A program made the position numbers and the translations under genes. Source: Polyangium sp. y55x31 (GTDB taxonomy: Bacteria > Myxococcota_A > Polyangia > Polyangiales > Polyangiaceae). From it: DNA of 64,000 bases. Positions 50,632 through 60,248 of the stretch are shown piece by piece. Under the pieces are notes generated by a model that worked only from the letters and a program-made list of their open reading frames with translations, had not been told where the DNA came from and did not search any database. The DNA lies in NCBI RefSeq assembly GCF_029946505.1, contig NZ_JARZHG010000002.1:620001-684000 (forward strand), given 5' to 3'. Numbering within the stretch: position 1 is the stretch's first letter; each line of letters begins with the position of its first letter.

Positions 50632-52092
50632 CTACGCCATGCGCTTCGCGACAGCCGAGCGATACACGTGCACGTAGCGGCGCGCCGGTCGATCCCAGCC
50701 GAGGTCGAGCCGCATCACCCGGCGACGCAGAGCCGGCCACCGGGGCGAGGTCATGGCGGCGAGGGCACGCTGGACCGCGCCGACGAGGTGCGTCGAGGTC
50801 GGTTTGTCGTACAAGAACCCCGTGCCCGTCTCGAGCGCCGCGTCGCAATCGACGATCGTGTCGAGGAGGCCGCCCGTCCGATAGCCGACCGGGAGCGCGC
50901 CATAACGCTGCGCGTAGAGCTGCACGAGGCCGCAGGGCTCGTACCGCGACGGGACGAGGACGATGTCCGCGGCGGCATAAAGGCGGTGCACGAGAGCCTC
51001 GGCGGCCTCGCCGAGGAAACGCGCGCGCTCGGGCGCCTTGGCGACGGCGGCTTCGAGCTTCGTGACGATCGCGCGATCCCCGCCGCCCGCCACGACGACG
51101 CTCGCGTCGCTCTTCAGGATCTTGGGCAGCGCGGTGGCGAGCAGATCGCCGCCCTTCTGCGGGGAGATGCGGCCGACGGAGACCACGAGCGGGCGCTCGA
51201 TGTCGATCGGGAGCCCGAGCTCGGCGAGGAGCGCGCTCTTGCAGCGTGATTTGTTCGTCGTGTCCTCGGCGTCGTACCGCGCAGGCAGCGCCGGATCGGT
51301 CATCGGGTTGTACACGGCGTAATCGATGCCGTTCACGATGCCGACGATCTCGTTCTCCTTCGCCCGCGCCGCGAGCACGCCGTCGAGGCGCTCGCCCTGA
51401 TCGGGCGTGAGGATCTCGCGGGCATACGTCGGCGACACCGTGGTGATGGCGTCGGCGGCGAGCAGGCCCGCCTTGAGGAAGCTCACCTTGCCGTAAAACT
51501 CGAGCAGCGAAGGCTGGAAGTGCTCGTCGCCAAGGCCGATGACGCGGAGCGCCTCGCGCGGGAAGAGGCCCTGGCGCGCGAGGTCGTGGATCGTGAGCAC
51601 CGCGGCCGGGCGCGCGTCGCCCTCGCGATCACGCAGGAGGTACGGGACGAGCGCCGACGGCCAGTCGTGCGCATGCACGACCTCGAACGGGGTGCCCGCG
51701 AGCGCGCGCTGGCGGACGAGCTCGACGACGGAGAGCGCGAACACGCCGTACCTCCGCGCCGCGGCGAGATCCCCGTCGTCCTCGTCGGCGATGCGCGACG
51801 GGCCCTCGCTGAAGAGCCCCGGCACGTCGAAGAGCACGAGCTCCACGCCCGATCCGAGCCGCCCGTCGAAGACCGTGACCTCCACGCGCTCGCCGCCGAT
51901 GGTCAGGACGAGCGGGGTCAGCCTGCGCGCGATCATCACGCCGGAGGCTTCGATCCCAGGGTAACGCGGCAGCGCGAGGGTGACCTTGTGCCCGAGGAGC
52001 CGGAGCGCCTTCGAGAGCGACGCCACGACGTCGGCGAGGCCGGTGACCTTCACCATCGGCGCGATCTCGGAAGCGACGAAGAGGATGTCCAT
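50632..52092 (-). CDS. glgA: Glycogen synthase (starch synthase type)
   Basis: This 486-residue GT5 enzyme transfers glucose from ADP-glucose to the glycogen chain. The opening MDILFVASEIAPMVKVTGLA is the GlgA N-terminal motif, although the usual KxGGL loop, which helps bind ADP-glucose, reads KVTGL here. Other hallmarks are VHAHDWPSALVPYLL, VVSVGRISPQKGGDLLA and the C-terminal motif SRYEPCGLVQLYAQRYGALP with TGGLLDTI, where the Glu and the Gly loop hold the donor. The fold is GT-B. It is alone in its direction here, divergent from the pseudouridine synthase with 106 bases between. It also lies 46 bases upstream of the propeller genes, so read-through is possible. Confidence 0.93.
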   Translation of the reverse strand: MDILFVASEIAPMVKVTGLADVVASLSKALRLLGHKVTLALPRYPGIEASGVMIARRLTPLVLTIGGERVEVTVFDGRLGSGVELVLFDVPGLFSEGPSRIADEDDGDLAAARRYGVFALSVVELVRQRALAGTPFEVVHAHDWPSALVPYLLRDREGDARPAAVLTIHDLARQGLFPREALRVIGLGDEHFQPSLLEFYGKVSFLKAGLLAADAITTVSPTYAREILTPDQGERLDGVLAARAKENEIVGIVNGIDYAVYNPMTDPALPARYDAEDTTNKSRCKSALLAELGLPIDIERPLVVSVGRISPQKGGDLLATALPKILKSDASVVVAGGGDRAIVTKLEAAVAKAPERARFLGEAAEALVHRLYAAADIVLVPSRYEPCGLVQLYAQRYGALPVGYRTGGLLDTIVDCDAALETGTGFLYDKPTSTHLVGAVQRALAAMTSPRWPALRRRVMRLDLGWDRPARRYVHVYRSAVAKRMA

Positions 52093-52198
52093 GCGCGGGC
52101 GGGTGTAGCACGACTCGCGGCCGCGACGTAGAGCGAGCGTGCATCAGAAGGCCGACCGACGAACGCGGGCGGTAGCCCCGAGCGGCAGGCAGGCTAGG

Positions 52199-53320
52199 AT
52201 GGCGACCATGACGCGCATCAGCGCGCGCGAGCTCGGCTCCACGGAAGGCCCGTTCGGGCGAGGGATCAAGGTCGTACGCCCGGACGAGGTGCCCGAGGGG
52301 TCCGTCGTCTCCATCCTGCGCGTGCCCCCGGAGGCGAAGGGCATGCGGCTCGACCGGTTCGTGCAATCGCAGCTCAAGCGGACGAGCCGGACCCGCGCCC
52401 AGAAAATCATCGAGCACGGCGCCTACGCCCCGGATGCGCGCCGCCTGCGAGGCAATGACCGCGTGCAAGCCGAGCAGCTCATCCTGCTCTGGCGTCCGCC
52501 CTGGGACGAGAAGGCGCCCGACGTCACGCTGCGCATCCTGCACGAGGACGCGCACCTGCTCGCGGTGGACAAACCCGCGGGGATCCCCGTGCATCCGACG
52601 GCGCGTTACCACCAGAGCACGGTGGTGAAGCTGCTCGAGAACGCCCGCGACGGCGAGCGGCTCATGCTCTCGCACCGCCTCGACCGGGAGACGAGCGGGG
52701 TCCTTCTGCTCGCGCGGACGAGCGAGGCGGACCGTCACGTGAAATGGCAGTTCGCCCGCGGCGCCACGCGGCCCGGCGCCGAGGAGCGCAGCGTCCACAA
52801 GGAGTACCTGGCGATCACCTGGGGCGCGGACGACGAGGACTCGTTCCGTGTCGATGCGCCGCTCGAGCTCGATCCGACGAGCCGCTACGGCGTGAAGATG
52901 CGCGTCGCCCGGCCCGGCGAGGGTTTGCCCTCGGCCACGCGTTGCGCCGTGATCGGGAGGCGGAGAAACCCCGCCACCGGAAAACTCTACGCGCTCGTGC
53001 GGTGCACGCTGGAGACGGGACGGCAGCACCAGATCCGCGTGCACCTCGCGTCGCGCGGGACGCCGGTCGTCGGGGACAAACTGTACGGCCCGGACGACGA
53101 GCTCTTCGGTCGTGGCGCGGACGGGCTGCTCACGGACGAGGACCGATCGCTCCTCGAGCTCGATCGGCACGCGCTGCACGCGGCGGTGCTGGAGCTCGAT
53201 CACCCGGCGGAAGAAGGGCGCAGGCTCCGTGTGGAGGCGCCGCTGCCGCCGGATCTCGAAGACTTCTGGGCGAGCCTGGAAGAGGCCGGTCCTTCGGTTG
53301 CTCCACCAACGGATCAGTAA
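52199..53320 (+). CDS. RluA-family pseudouridine synthase
   Basis: This 373-residue enzyme isomerises uridine to pseudouridine in structured RNA. It has an N-terminal S4 RNA-binding domain (GMRLDRFVQSQLKRTSRTRA, near residue 50) and the catalytic domain with HRLDRETSGVLLLAR (near 161), whose Asp is the nucleophile of the RluA class. GRQHQIRVHLASRG (about 280) is the second family motif. Target cannot be read from sequence: RluA, RluC and RluD types share this layout. A 40-residue N-terminal extension precedes S4. The ATG at 52199 is followed by another at 52208 in frame. Its last seven bases overlap the convergent membrane-protein gene. Confidence 0.9.
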   Translation: MATMTRISARELGSTEGPFGRGIKVVRPDEVPEGSVVSILRVPPEAKGMRLDRFVQSQLKRTSRTRAQKIIEHGAYAPDARRLRGNDRVQAEQLILLWRPPWDEKAPDVTLRILHEDAHLLAVDKPAGIPVHPTARYHQSTVVKLLENARDGERLMLSHRLDRETSGVLLLARTSEADRHVKWQFARGATRPGAEERSVHKEYLAITWGADDEDSFRVDAPLELDPTSRYGVKMRVARPGEGLPSATRCAVIGRRRNPATGKLYALVRCTLETGRQHQIRVHLASRGTPVVGDKLYGPDDELFGRGADGLLTDEDRSLLELDRHALHAAVLELDHPAEEGRRLRVEAPLPPDLEDFWASLEEAGPSVAPPTDQ

Positions 53321-54024
53321 AGCGGGATCTGATCCCCCGAAGGCGGCCGAGGCGCCGGAGGAAGCGCGCCGCCACGACGCCGACCCACAGCACCGAGCGC
53401 CCCGCCGAACGTGGCCGCGAGCAGCGAGATCACGGCGCCCGCGAAGGTGAGCCACGCGGCACGGACGAGCTCGCCCCGGTCGATCCGGAACGTCGAGCCG
53501 AACGGCTCGGTCGTCCGCTGGGCGAACGTGAACGCCGGCTCGAAGCCCGTCGGCTGCCCGAACTCCTGCGTGCCCCAGAACGGCTGCGCCCCGTTTCCCG
53601 CGACGAACACGAGCAGCGCGAGCGAGACGGCCCAGGTGAGCACGCCCGAGAGCGCGCCGTCCCAGCGACGAATCGCGCCGCCGAGCTTGGCCGCCGCGTA
53701 GCTGCCCACGAAGAGGGCGACGAGCGAGGCGAAGGACATCCACAAGGCCATGCCCACGCCGAGGCGCTCGAGCGACGTGCGGCCCCTCGGATCGAGGACG
53801 GACACGCCGGTCGCGAACCCGAACAGCCCGAGGAGCACGAGCGTGCCGAGCGCCAGGAAGAGCCCGGCGAGCACGGAGCTCCACCGGATGCGCGAGAGGT
53901 CACGCTCCTCGAAGGCGTCGAGCATCTTCCGCACGCCGGACGGCGGCATCTGCTCGTCGATCGTTGGCGTCGCAGGGACCTCGCCGAGATCCTGCGGGGG
54001 TGGCTTGATGGGCGCGTTCGACAT
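53314..54024 (-). CDS. Membrane protein of unknown function downstream of the parA/RHH pair
   Basis: This 236-residue protein has a cytoplasmic N terminus (VRKMLDAFEERDLSRIRW) and four hydrophobic segments: SVLAGLFLALGTLVLLGLFG, GMALWMSFASLVALFVGSYA, VLTWAVSLALLVFVAG and LVRAAWLTFAGAVISLLAAT. A Pro-rich tail ends it. There is no motif I can assign, and the arrangement resembles small helical envelope proteins often found next to scaffold genes. The ATG at 54024 follows the RHH stop by 37 bases on the same strand, so the three may form one transcript. It overlaps the RluA-like gene by seven bases at its 3' end. Confidence 0.7.
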   Translation of the reverse strand: MSNAPIKPPPQDLGEVPATPTIDEQMPPSGVRKMLDAFEERDLSRIRWSSVLAGLFLALGTLVLLGLFGFATGVSVLDPRGRTSLERLGVGMALWMSFASLVALFVGSYAAAKLGGAIRRWDGALSGVLTWAVSLALLVFVAGNGAQPFWGTQEFGQPTGFEPAFTFAQRTTEPFGSTFRIDRGELVRAAWLTFAGAVISLLAATFGGALGAVGRRRGGALPPAPRPPSGDQIPLY

Positions 54025-54061
54025 CGCCCCGGCGCGGTGCAAGCGCCGAGCCGCGGACGGA

Positions 54062-54367
54062 TCAGATGCCCTTCGGCACCTTGTCCAGATCAACCTGCTC
54101 GAGCGCGTGACGGATGAGCGCGCTGCGGCTCGCCTTGGTCAAACCACGTGCCTTCAAGGCCTCGACCATCTCGTCCAGACGCTCGAGGTCGTCCGTGTAC
54201 ATCGAGATGCAGATGACCTTGTAATGCGTCGGGCGTTCCGCGGCGGGCTTCTGCGCGCGCGCCGGCTTCCCCGCGGGCGTGTAAAACGCCCCGGAGAGGA
54301 CCCCTTCGACCTCGTCGCGATCGAGGAGCGCGTGCGCGGCCTCAGAGAATTCGCCCTCGTGCTTCAT
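54062..54367 (-). CDS. Small ribbon-helix-helix-type protein
   Basis: A 101-residue protein whose C-terminal half has the strand-helix-helix pattern of RHH DNA-binding proteins: a strand (KVICISMYTDDLERLDEMV), a helix (EALKARGLTKASRSALIRHA) and a final helix segment (LEQVDLDKVPKGI). The N-terminal half (EFSEAAHALLDRDEVEGVL) is acidic and then Pro/Ala/Lys-rich. It starts 11 bases after the ParA stop with AGGAGAGGA upstream. RHH partners of ParA ATPases (ParR/ParG type) bind centromere-like DNA and autoregulate, so this is probably the DNA-binding half of a segregation or positioning pair. No ParB with an HTH was seen. Confidence 0.75.
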   Translation of the reverse strand: MKHEGEFSEAAHALLDRDEVEGVLSGAFYTPAGKPARAQKPAAERPTHYKVICISMYTDDLERLDEMVEALKARGLTKASRSALIRHALEQVDLDKVPKGI

Positions 54368-54378
54368 CGTCCTCTCTC

Positions 54379-55755
54379 CTAAGCGGTCGCTGCGGCGCGG
54401 CTCGCGGGCTTCGCGTCCTTCGTGTCCTTCGCGCCCTTCGCCGCGCCCTCGCGGCTCTGGATGATGCGGTCCACGACGACGCCGTAATCGTCTGCGGCGG
54501 GCGTGCCGGCGGCGTACTCGAAGATCGTCTGTCCCTGCGCCGGCGCTTCCTTCACCTTGATGGCGGCGCGCACCGGGGGCAGGCACCGATCGCCGAAGTG
54601 TTGCTTCAGCGTGGTGACGGCCTCGCGGCAGATCTTCGCGCGCGCATCGAAGAACGTGGGGAGCACGCCCCAGATCTGCACCGGGTGATGCAGGAGCGAG
54701 TTCACGTTCTTCACGGTCTTGATGACCTGACGCACGCCGACGAGCGAGAGGTAGTCGCAAGCGACGGGCACGAGCACGCTGTCGGCGAAGACAAGCGCGT
54801 TTTGGTTCATCAAGGACAGGCTCGGCGAGCAGTCGAGCACCACGTAGTCGTAACCCGCGGCCGCGGCGCTCAGGCGCTCGCAGAGCACACGGTCGCGGTT
54901 TTGGCGGCCCGCGAGGTAGAGCTCGGCGGCGGCCAGCGTCTCGTTGGAGCCCAAAAGGTCCAGGTTCGGACGAACGACACGCGTCGCGTCCGCGACCCGA
55001 AGGCCCATCACGAGGACGTGGTAGAGCGAGCGCTCGACGTTCGCGCCGAGCGAGACGGACACGTTGCCCTGCGCGTCCGTGTCGACGAGCAGGACCTTCT
55101 TGCCGCGCGACGCGAGGCCTGCGGCGATGCTCACGGCCGTCGTCGTCTTGCCCGTGCCGCCCTTGTGGTTGAACACGGCGAGGTAACGCGGCACGGACGC
55201 GTCCGCGGCCTGCTCCTTCGGCGCCTCGGGCGCGGCGGGTGCGGCCTGCGAGGCTTGCGCCGCCGGGGTGGTCCGCTTGTTCGCGACCTGCGGCACCACG
55301 GGTACGGCCACGGCCGGCGAGGTCGACGAGGACGCGCGCTTCGTCGGCGTCGCGGAGCTCGCCGGGCCTGCCGCGCGTGGCGCCACGGTCCGCGGCACGG
55401 ACTGCGGCGGCGGCGAAGGCGCGACGGCCTGCGGCGTGACCTCGGCGGCGATCTCGCCGAGCCGGACACCGCTCGCTTCCCGCTGGAGCTGCGTCCGGCA
55501 GGGCATCGAGCACGCGTAGGTGCGACGTCCGTTCAGGTACATCACCTGGGACGCGAGCTCGGGCTGGAACCGCTTCGCGCAGGCGTCACACGTGGCGAGC
55601 TTGTCGCCCTGCCCTTCGCCGCCGAGCTGGCTCTTCTCCAGGCACTTCTGGGAGCAGTAGAACGAGAACCCACCGTCCCGCTCCTCCATCTGGTAGCGGA
55701 ACTGGACGTCGAACTCCGACCCGCAAACGCTGCACGACTCCCTGATCCCGGCCAC
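54379..55755 (-). CDS. ParA-type ATPase with N-terminal double zinc finger
   Basis: A 458-residue fusion protein. The first 85 residues hold two zinc-finger-like modules: CSVC to FYCSQKC and CDAC to YACSMPC. A Pro/Ala/Ser-rich linker of about 100 residues follows. The ParA/MinD ATPase occupies the rest, with the deviant Walker A HKGGTGKTTT near 200, DTDAQGN (the switch-I region) and VVLDCSPS (Walker A', Walker B). ATP-dependent dimerisation, DNA binding and partner-stimulated hydrolysis are expected of this family. The GTG at 55755 has AAGGAG eight bases upstream; a GTG two codons earlier lies too close to it. The zinc fingers are not typical of ParA and may tether cargo or nucleic acid. Confidence 0.87.
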   Translation of the reverse strand: MAGIRESCSVCGSEFDVQFRYQMEERDGGFSFYCSQKCLEKSQLGGEGQGDKLATCDACAKRFQPELASQVMYLNGRRTYACSMPCRTQLQREASGVRLGEIAAEVTPQAVAPSPPPQSVPRTVAPRAAGPASSATPTKRASSSTSPAVAVPVVPQVANKRTTPAAQASQAAPAAPEAPKEQAADASVPRYLAVFNHKGGTGKTTTAVSIAAGLASRGKKVLLVDTDAQGNVSVSLGANVERSLYHVLVMGLRVADATRVVRPNLDLLGSNETLAAAELYLAGRQNRDRVLCERLSAAAAGYDYVVLDCSPSLSLMNQNALVFADSVLVPVACDYLSLVGVRQVIKTVKNVNSLLHHPVQIWGVLPTFFDARAKICREAVTTLKQHFGDRCLPPVRAAIKVKEAPAQGQTIFEYAAGTPAADDYGVVVDRIIQSREGAAKGAKDTKDAKPASRAAATA

Positions 55756-55970
55756 CGCCACGCTCCTTGAAGCTCGCCGCGGCGCCCCGCCGCGACGCTG
55801 TAAGCCACCAACAGCACAGCTAGATCGGGGTGGCCAAATTTTTTGTGTGCGTTTTTTTGCCTAGATCCGTGAGGCTGGATCCATCGGCGGTGCGGAAGGA
55901 CGCCGCGAGGGGTCGAGACGGGGCGTTTGGCGGGGCGCGGGGGCGGCGGCGAGGGAGAAAAAAGCCGCGA

Positions 55971-57548
55971 TCAGTGCCGGAAATGCCGGACGCCCGTGAA
56001 GATCATCGCAGCGCCGGCCTTGTCCGCGGCCGCGATCACGTCGGCGTCCTTCACGCTCCCGCCCGGCTGCACGAAGGCCGTCACGCCATGCTCGAGGGCG
56101 AGCTCGACGCCGTCCGGGAACGGGAAAAACGCGTCCGACGCGAGCACGGCGCCGCGGGCCTCGGCCTCGGCCTTGCGGCAGGCGATGCGCACGCTCTCGA
56201 CGCGCGACATCTGCCCCGCGCCCACGCCGACCGTGCGGCCCTCCTTGGCGAGCACGATGGCGTTCGACTTCACGTGCTTGCAGACCTTCCACGCGAGGTC
56301 GAGCGCAGCGAGCTCCTCGGGCGTCGGCGCGCGCTTCGAGACGACCCGCGCCTTCTCGACCTCACCACGCGCAGTCGCGTCGCGCCCCTGCACGACGAGG
56401 CCGCCGCCCACGCGCTTCCAGGTGAGCTCGTCGAGCTCGGCCGGCAGGAGCACGCGCGTGGCGAGGAGGCGCAGGTTCTTTTTCGCGCGAAGGACCGGGA
56501 GCGCGTCGTCCGCGAACGAAGGCGCCACGACGCACTCGAGGAACGTCTCGGCGAGCGCCTCGGCCGTCGCGCGATCGACGGGCCGGTTCAGCGCGACGAT
56601 CCCACCGAACGCGCTGAGGGCGTCGGCGTCGCGCGCGAGCCGATAAGCACGCTCGATCGAATCGGCCACGGCCACGCCCGAGGGGTTCGCGTGCTTCACC
56701 ACGACGGCCGCGGGCCGCTCGTGCTCACGCACCGCTTCGAGCGCGGCATCGACGTCGACGAGGTTGTTGAACGAGAGCTCCTTGCCGCCGGCGCCGAGCG
56801 AGTCGGCGAGCGAGAGCGAGCCCTCGGGCGCGCTGCGCTCGCGGTAGAACGCGCCCGATTGATGCGGGTTCTCGCCGTACCGAAGGCCGTACGCGCGTTC
56901 GAACGTGAGCGTCAGATACCGCGGATACGCCTCGCGCTTCGGAGGCGCCTTCTCCTCGGCCGGATCCGGATCGCCGAGCGACGACAGGTACGCCGACACC
57001 GCGCCGTCGTACGCGGCCGTGTGCGCGAACGCCTTCGCCGCGAGCTTGCGCCGCGTCGCGGCCGACACCTCGCCGCTCGCCTCGAGCTCGGCGAGCACGG
57101 CCTCGTAATCGGCCGGATCACACACGACGGCGACGCGATCGTGGTTCTTCGCGGCGCTGCGCACCATCGCGGGCCCGCCGATGTCGATCTGCTCGATCAC
57201 CTCGGCGAGCAACGCGCCCGGCTTCGCGACGGTCTGCGTGAAGGGATAGAGGTTCACGGCGACGAGGTCGATCGGGGCGCCGCCGAGGCGCTCGAGGTCG
57301 GCCTGGTCGATGTCGCCGCGCATGAGGATGCCGCCGTGCACGCGCGGGTGGAGCGTCTTCACGCGCCCGCCCATCACCTCGGGCGAGCCCGTGAAGGACT
57401 CCACGCTGGTGACGGCTAGCCCCGCGTCTGCGAGCGCTTTGAGCGTGCCGCCGGTCGAGAGGATCTCCACGCCCCGCGCCGCGAGCGCGCGCGCGAACGG
57501 AAGGAGTCCCGCCTTGTCGTAGACCGAGATGAGGGCTCGTCGGATCAT
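55971..57548 (-). CDS. purH: Bifunctional AICAR transformylase/IMP cyclohydrolase
   Basis: The 525-residue PurH performs the last two steps of purine synthesis: formylation of AICAR with 10-formyl-tetrahydrofolate, then cyclisation to IMP. The N-terminal IMP cyclohydrolase (MGS-like) domain shows ALISVYDKAGLLPFARALAA, EILSTGGT and SPEVMGGRVKTLHPRVHGG. The C-terminal transformylase contains LRYGENPHQSGAFYRE, VKHANPSGVAVAD and SDAFFPFPDGVE, including the Lys and His of its active site. The final GVRHFRH is the usual end. Start is ATG. It is followed by a gap of about 200 bases before the parA gene, and preceded by lon with 78 bases between. Confidence 0.97.
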   Translation of the reverse strand: MIRRALISVYDKAGLLPFARALAARGVEILSTGGTLKALADAGLAVTSVESFTGSPEVMGGRVKTLHPRVHGGILMRGDIDQADLERLGGAPIDLVAVNLYPFTQTVAKPGALLAEVIEQIDIGGPAMVRSAAKNHDRVAVVCDPADYEAVLAELEASGEVSAATRRKLAAKAFAHTAAYDGAVSAYLSSLGDPDPAEEKAPPKREAYPRYLTLTFERAYGLRYGENPHQSGAFYRERSAPEGSLSLADSLGAGGKELSFNNLVDVDAALEAVREHERPAAVVVKHANPSGVAVADSIERAYRLARDADALSAFGGIVALNRPVDRATAEALAETFLECVVAPSFADDALPVLRAKKNLRLLATRVLLPAELDELTWKRVGGGLVVQGRDATARGEVEKARVVSKRAPTPEELAALDLAWKVCKHVKSNAIVLAKEGRTVGVGAGQMSRVESVRIACRKAEAEARGAVLASDAFFPFPDGVELALEHGVTAFVQPGGSVKDADVIAAADKAGAAMIFTGVRHFRH

Positions 57549-57626
57549 GGCGGCGAGCGACTAGCGCGCCGCCGCGATCCTTGCCAGCAGGGAGATGCGA
57601 GGAAACGAGGAGGGCTGCGACCTGGC

Positions 57627-60119
57627 CTAGGCGCCAGGCTGTTCGGCCGGCGAATCGGCCGGGAGCGACGGCATGGACGGAGCGGGCGAGCCGTTCGGCG
57701 TGACGAGCTCGCCGTCGCGGTACTCCAGGCGGGCGTGCGGCGGGCCGAACGTCGCCTCGGGGTCCTTCACGATGAGCGCCTCGCGCAGGACGTCGTCGAC
57801 GTGCTCGACGAGCACGAGCCGCAAGGCACGCAGCACGCGGCGCGGGACGTCGCGCAGATCCTTGCGGTTCTCCTTGGGCAGGACGACGGTCGAGATGCCG
57901 CTCCGGTGCGCCGCGAGCAGTTTCTCCTTGAGCCCGCCGATCGCGAGCACGCGGCCCCGCAGCGTGACCTCACCCGTCATCGCGAGGTCCTGACGAACGG
58001 GGACCTTCATGAGCGCGCTGCACACGGCCGTCACCATCGTGACGCCCGCGCTCGGCCCGTCCTTGCGCACGAAGTCGGGGAAGTGCACGTGCACGTCCGC
58101 CTTCTGGTACGCGTCGCTCGACAGCCCGAGCCGCTCGAGGTGCGAGCGCACGTAGCTCATCGCGGCCTGTGCGCTCTCCTCCATGCCCTTCTCGATCAGG
58201 CCCGTCACCACGAGCTTGCCCTTGCCCGGCAGGACCACGGCCTCGGCGGGCAGGAGATCGCCGCCGACGCTGGTCACCGCGAGGCCGTTCACGAGGCCGA
58301 CCTCGTCCTTCTCGGCGCGCCGGCCGAGCCGGTACTTGGGCACGCCGAGGAACTTCGGGATGCTCTTCGCGCTGATCTCGATGGGTTTGTCCTTCCCCTC
58401 GTTCACCACCTTGCGCGCGACCTTGCGGCAGACGCTCGCAATCTCGCGCTCGAGAGAGCGCACGCCGCTCTCCTTCGTGTAGTGGTGGATGATCGTCCGG
58501 ACCGCGCCCTCGCTGAAGTTCATGTTCACGTCCTCGAGCCCGCACTCCTTGCGCTGGCGCGGCACGAGGTACTTCAGCGAGATGTTGAGCTTCTCGAACT
58601 CGGTGTAGCCGGAGAGCTGGATGATCTCCATGCGGTCCTGCAGCGGTACCGGGATGCCGCCGAGGGTGTTTGCCGTCGTGATGAACATCACGTCGGAGAG
58701 GTCGTAATCGAGGTCGAGGTAGTGATCGTTGAACGCGTGGTTCTGCTCGGGATCGAGGACCTCGAGCAGCGCCGCCGCAGGGTCGCCGCGGAAGTCGGTC
58801 GACATCTTGTCGACCTCGTCGAGCAGGAAGACGGGGTTGTTCGTCCCGGCCTTCTTGAGGCTCTGGATGAGCTTGCCCGGCAGCGCGCCGATGTACGTGC
58901 GGCGATGGCCGCGAATCTCGGCCTCGTCGCGGACGCCGCCGAGCGAGAGGCGGACGAACCTGCGCCCCGTGGCGCGCGCGATGCTCTTCGCGAGGCTCGT
59001 CTTGCCGACGCCGGGAGGACCGACGAAGCAGAGCACCGGGCCCTTGAGCTTCTTCGTGAGCGCCTGGACCGCGAGGTACTCGAGGATGCGCTCCTTGATC
59101 TTGCGCAGCCCGTAATGGTCCTCGTCGAGGATCTTCTCCGCCTCCGCGAGGTCGAAGCGCTCCTCGCTCTTCTCGTACCAGGGCAGGTCGAGGATCCAGT
59201 CGATGTAGTTGCGCACGACGGTCGCTTCCGCGCTCGTCGGGTGCATCATCTTGAGCTTCTTCAGCTCTTTCTTGACCTTCGCGGTGGCCTCTTTGCTCAT
59301 CCGCTTGGTCTTCAAAGCTTCTTCGATCTCTTGGATCTCGTTCTTGAACTCGTCGCGCTCGCCGCCGCCCAGCTCCTTCTGGATGGCCTGCATCTGCTCG
59401 TTCAGGTAGTACTCCTTCTGCGTCTTCTCCATCTGCTTCTTGACGCGGGAGCGGATCTTCTTCTCTACCTGAAGGATCTCGATCTCGGCCTGCATCAGCT
59501 CGATGAGGCGCTCGAGCCGCTGCTTCGGATCGTCCGTCTCGAGCAGGCTCTGGCGATCGGCGAGCTTGATGGTCGGCAGGTTCGCGACGATGGCGTCGGC
59601 GAGCCGCGAGGCGTCGTCGATGGCCTGCACGGCCATCAGGACCTCGGGCTGGATCTTCTTGTTGAGCTTTACGTAGACCTCGAAGGTGCTCTGCACGCTT
59701 CGCATGAGCGCCTCGACCTCGACGCTCGACGCGGCCTTCTCGGGGATCTCCTCGTACTCGACGAGGAAGAAGGCGTCCGACTGGACGAACTTCTTGATCT
59801 TCGCCCGACGCTTGCCCTCGATAAGCACCTTCACCGTCCCGTCGGGCAGGCGGAGGAGCTGCATGATCACGCCGACGGAGCCGACGGCGAAGATGTCGTC
59901 CGCCGTCGGGTCGTTCGTCTTGGCGTTGCGTTGCGCCGCGAGGAAGATCTCCTTGCCCCGGTTCATCGCCTCGTCGAGCGCGGCGATCGAGCGCTCACGG
60001 CCGACGAAGAGCTGGGAGACCATATAAGGAAAGACGATGATGTCCCTGAGCGGCAGGAGGGGTGCGACCCCGCGCTCCGGGGCGGACTTGCCGCGATCGC
60101 TGTCGTTCTTGAAGAACAT
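57627..60119 (-). CDS. lon: ATP-dependent protease Lon
   Basis: An 830-residue Lon protease, which unfolds and degrades damaged and regulatory proteins in the cytoplasm. The LAN substrate-binding domain spans about 1-200 ([20 protein letters not shown]). The AAA+ module has [12 protein letters not shown] near 370 with [14 protein letters not shown] as Walker B. The protease domain holds the catalytic Ser in [11 protein letters not shown] (near 690) and the Lys in [14 protein letters not shown]. The disordered C-terminal tail (about 40 residues, Pro/Ser-rich) is longer than in E. coli. It follows clpX on the same strand with 129 bases between, so a separate promoter is likely. A stable hairpin sits just upstream of its ribosome-binding site. 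Confidence 0.97.
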   Translation of the reverse strand: MFFKNDSDRGKSAPERGVAPLLPLRDIIVFPYMVSQLFVGRERSIAALDEAMNRGKEIFLAAQRNAKTNDPTADDIFAVGSVGVIMQLLRLPDGTVKVLIEGKRRAKIKKFVQSDAFFLVEYEEIPEKAASSVEVEALMRSVQSTFEVYVKLNKKIQPEVLMAVQAIDDASRLADAIVANLPTIKLADRQSLLETDDPKQRLERLIELMQAEIEILQVEKKIRSRVKKQMEKTQKEYYLNEQMQAIQKELGGGERDEFKNEIQEIEEALKTKRMSKEATAKVKKELKKLKMMHPTSAEATVVRNYIDWILDLPWYEKSEERFDLAEAEKILDEDHYGLRKIKERILEYLAVQALTKKLKGPVLCFVGPPGVGKTSLAKSIARATGRRFVRLSLGGVRDEAEIRGHRRTYIGALPGKLIQSLKKAGTNNPVFLLDEVDKMSTDFRGDPAAALLEVLDPEQNHAFNDHYLDLDYDLSDVMFITTANTLGGIPVPLQDRMEIIQLSGYTEFEKLNISLKYLVPRQRKECGLEDVNMNFSEGAVRTIIHHYTKESGVRSLEREIASVCRKVARKVVNEGKDKPIEISAKSIPKFLGVPKYRLGRRAEKDEVGLVNGLAVTSVGGDLLPAEAVVLPGKGKLVVTGLIEKGMEESAQAAMSYVRSHLERLGLSSDAYQKADVHVHFPDFVRKDGPSAGVTMVTAVCSALMKVPVRQDLAMTGEVTLRGRVLAIGGLKEKLLAAHRSGISTVVLPKENRKDLRDVPRRVLRALRLVLVEHVDDVLREALIVKDPEATFGPPHARLEYRDGELVTPNGSPAPSMPSLPADSPAEQPGA

Positions 60120-60133
60120 CCGACGTCTTTCTC

Positions 60134-60153
60134 GCCCCGGCGCGCGGCCGGGG
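60134..60153. promoter_or_regulatory. Stable hairpin in the leader of lon
   Basis: GCCCCGGC and GCCGGGGC pair around GCGCG, ending 14 bases before the lon ATG on the minus strand, right next to GAGAAAG, the presumed ribosome-binding site. It could influence initiation. No heat-shock operator such as CIRCE was found, so this may be structural only. Confidence 0.35.
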
Positions 60154-60224
60154 CAAACGGGCCTACGGGTGATCGCTCGCTCGTGAAGATGAGCGAGGCG
60201 ACGCGAGGAAGAGGGAAATGGAGT

Positions 60225-60244
60225 GGGGGAGGACGTCCTCCCCC
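60225..60244 (-). terminator. Perfect 20-bp palindrome after clpX
   Basis: GGGGGAGGAC and its complement GTCCTCCCCC form a perfect dyad four bases beyond the clpX stop. On the minus strand it is followed by CACTCCATTTCCC rather than a T-tract, so it is a weak intrinsic terminator at most; transcript stabilisation is an alternative. Confidence 0.45.
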
Positions 60245-60248
60245 GGCG

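Noticed and set aside
54062-54367. Toxin-antitoxin antitoxin
   Set aside because: An RHH protein could be an antitoxin, but no toxin gene is adjacent; the neighbouring ParA is a better partner.
60134-60153. CIRCE heat-shock operator upstream of lon
   Set aside because: The hairpin lacks the TTAGCACTC-N9-GAGTGCTAA sequence.
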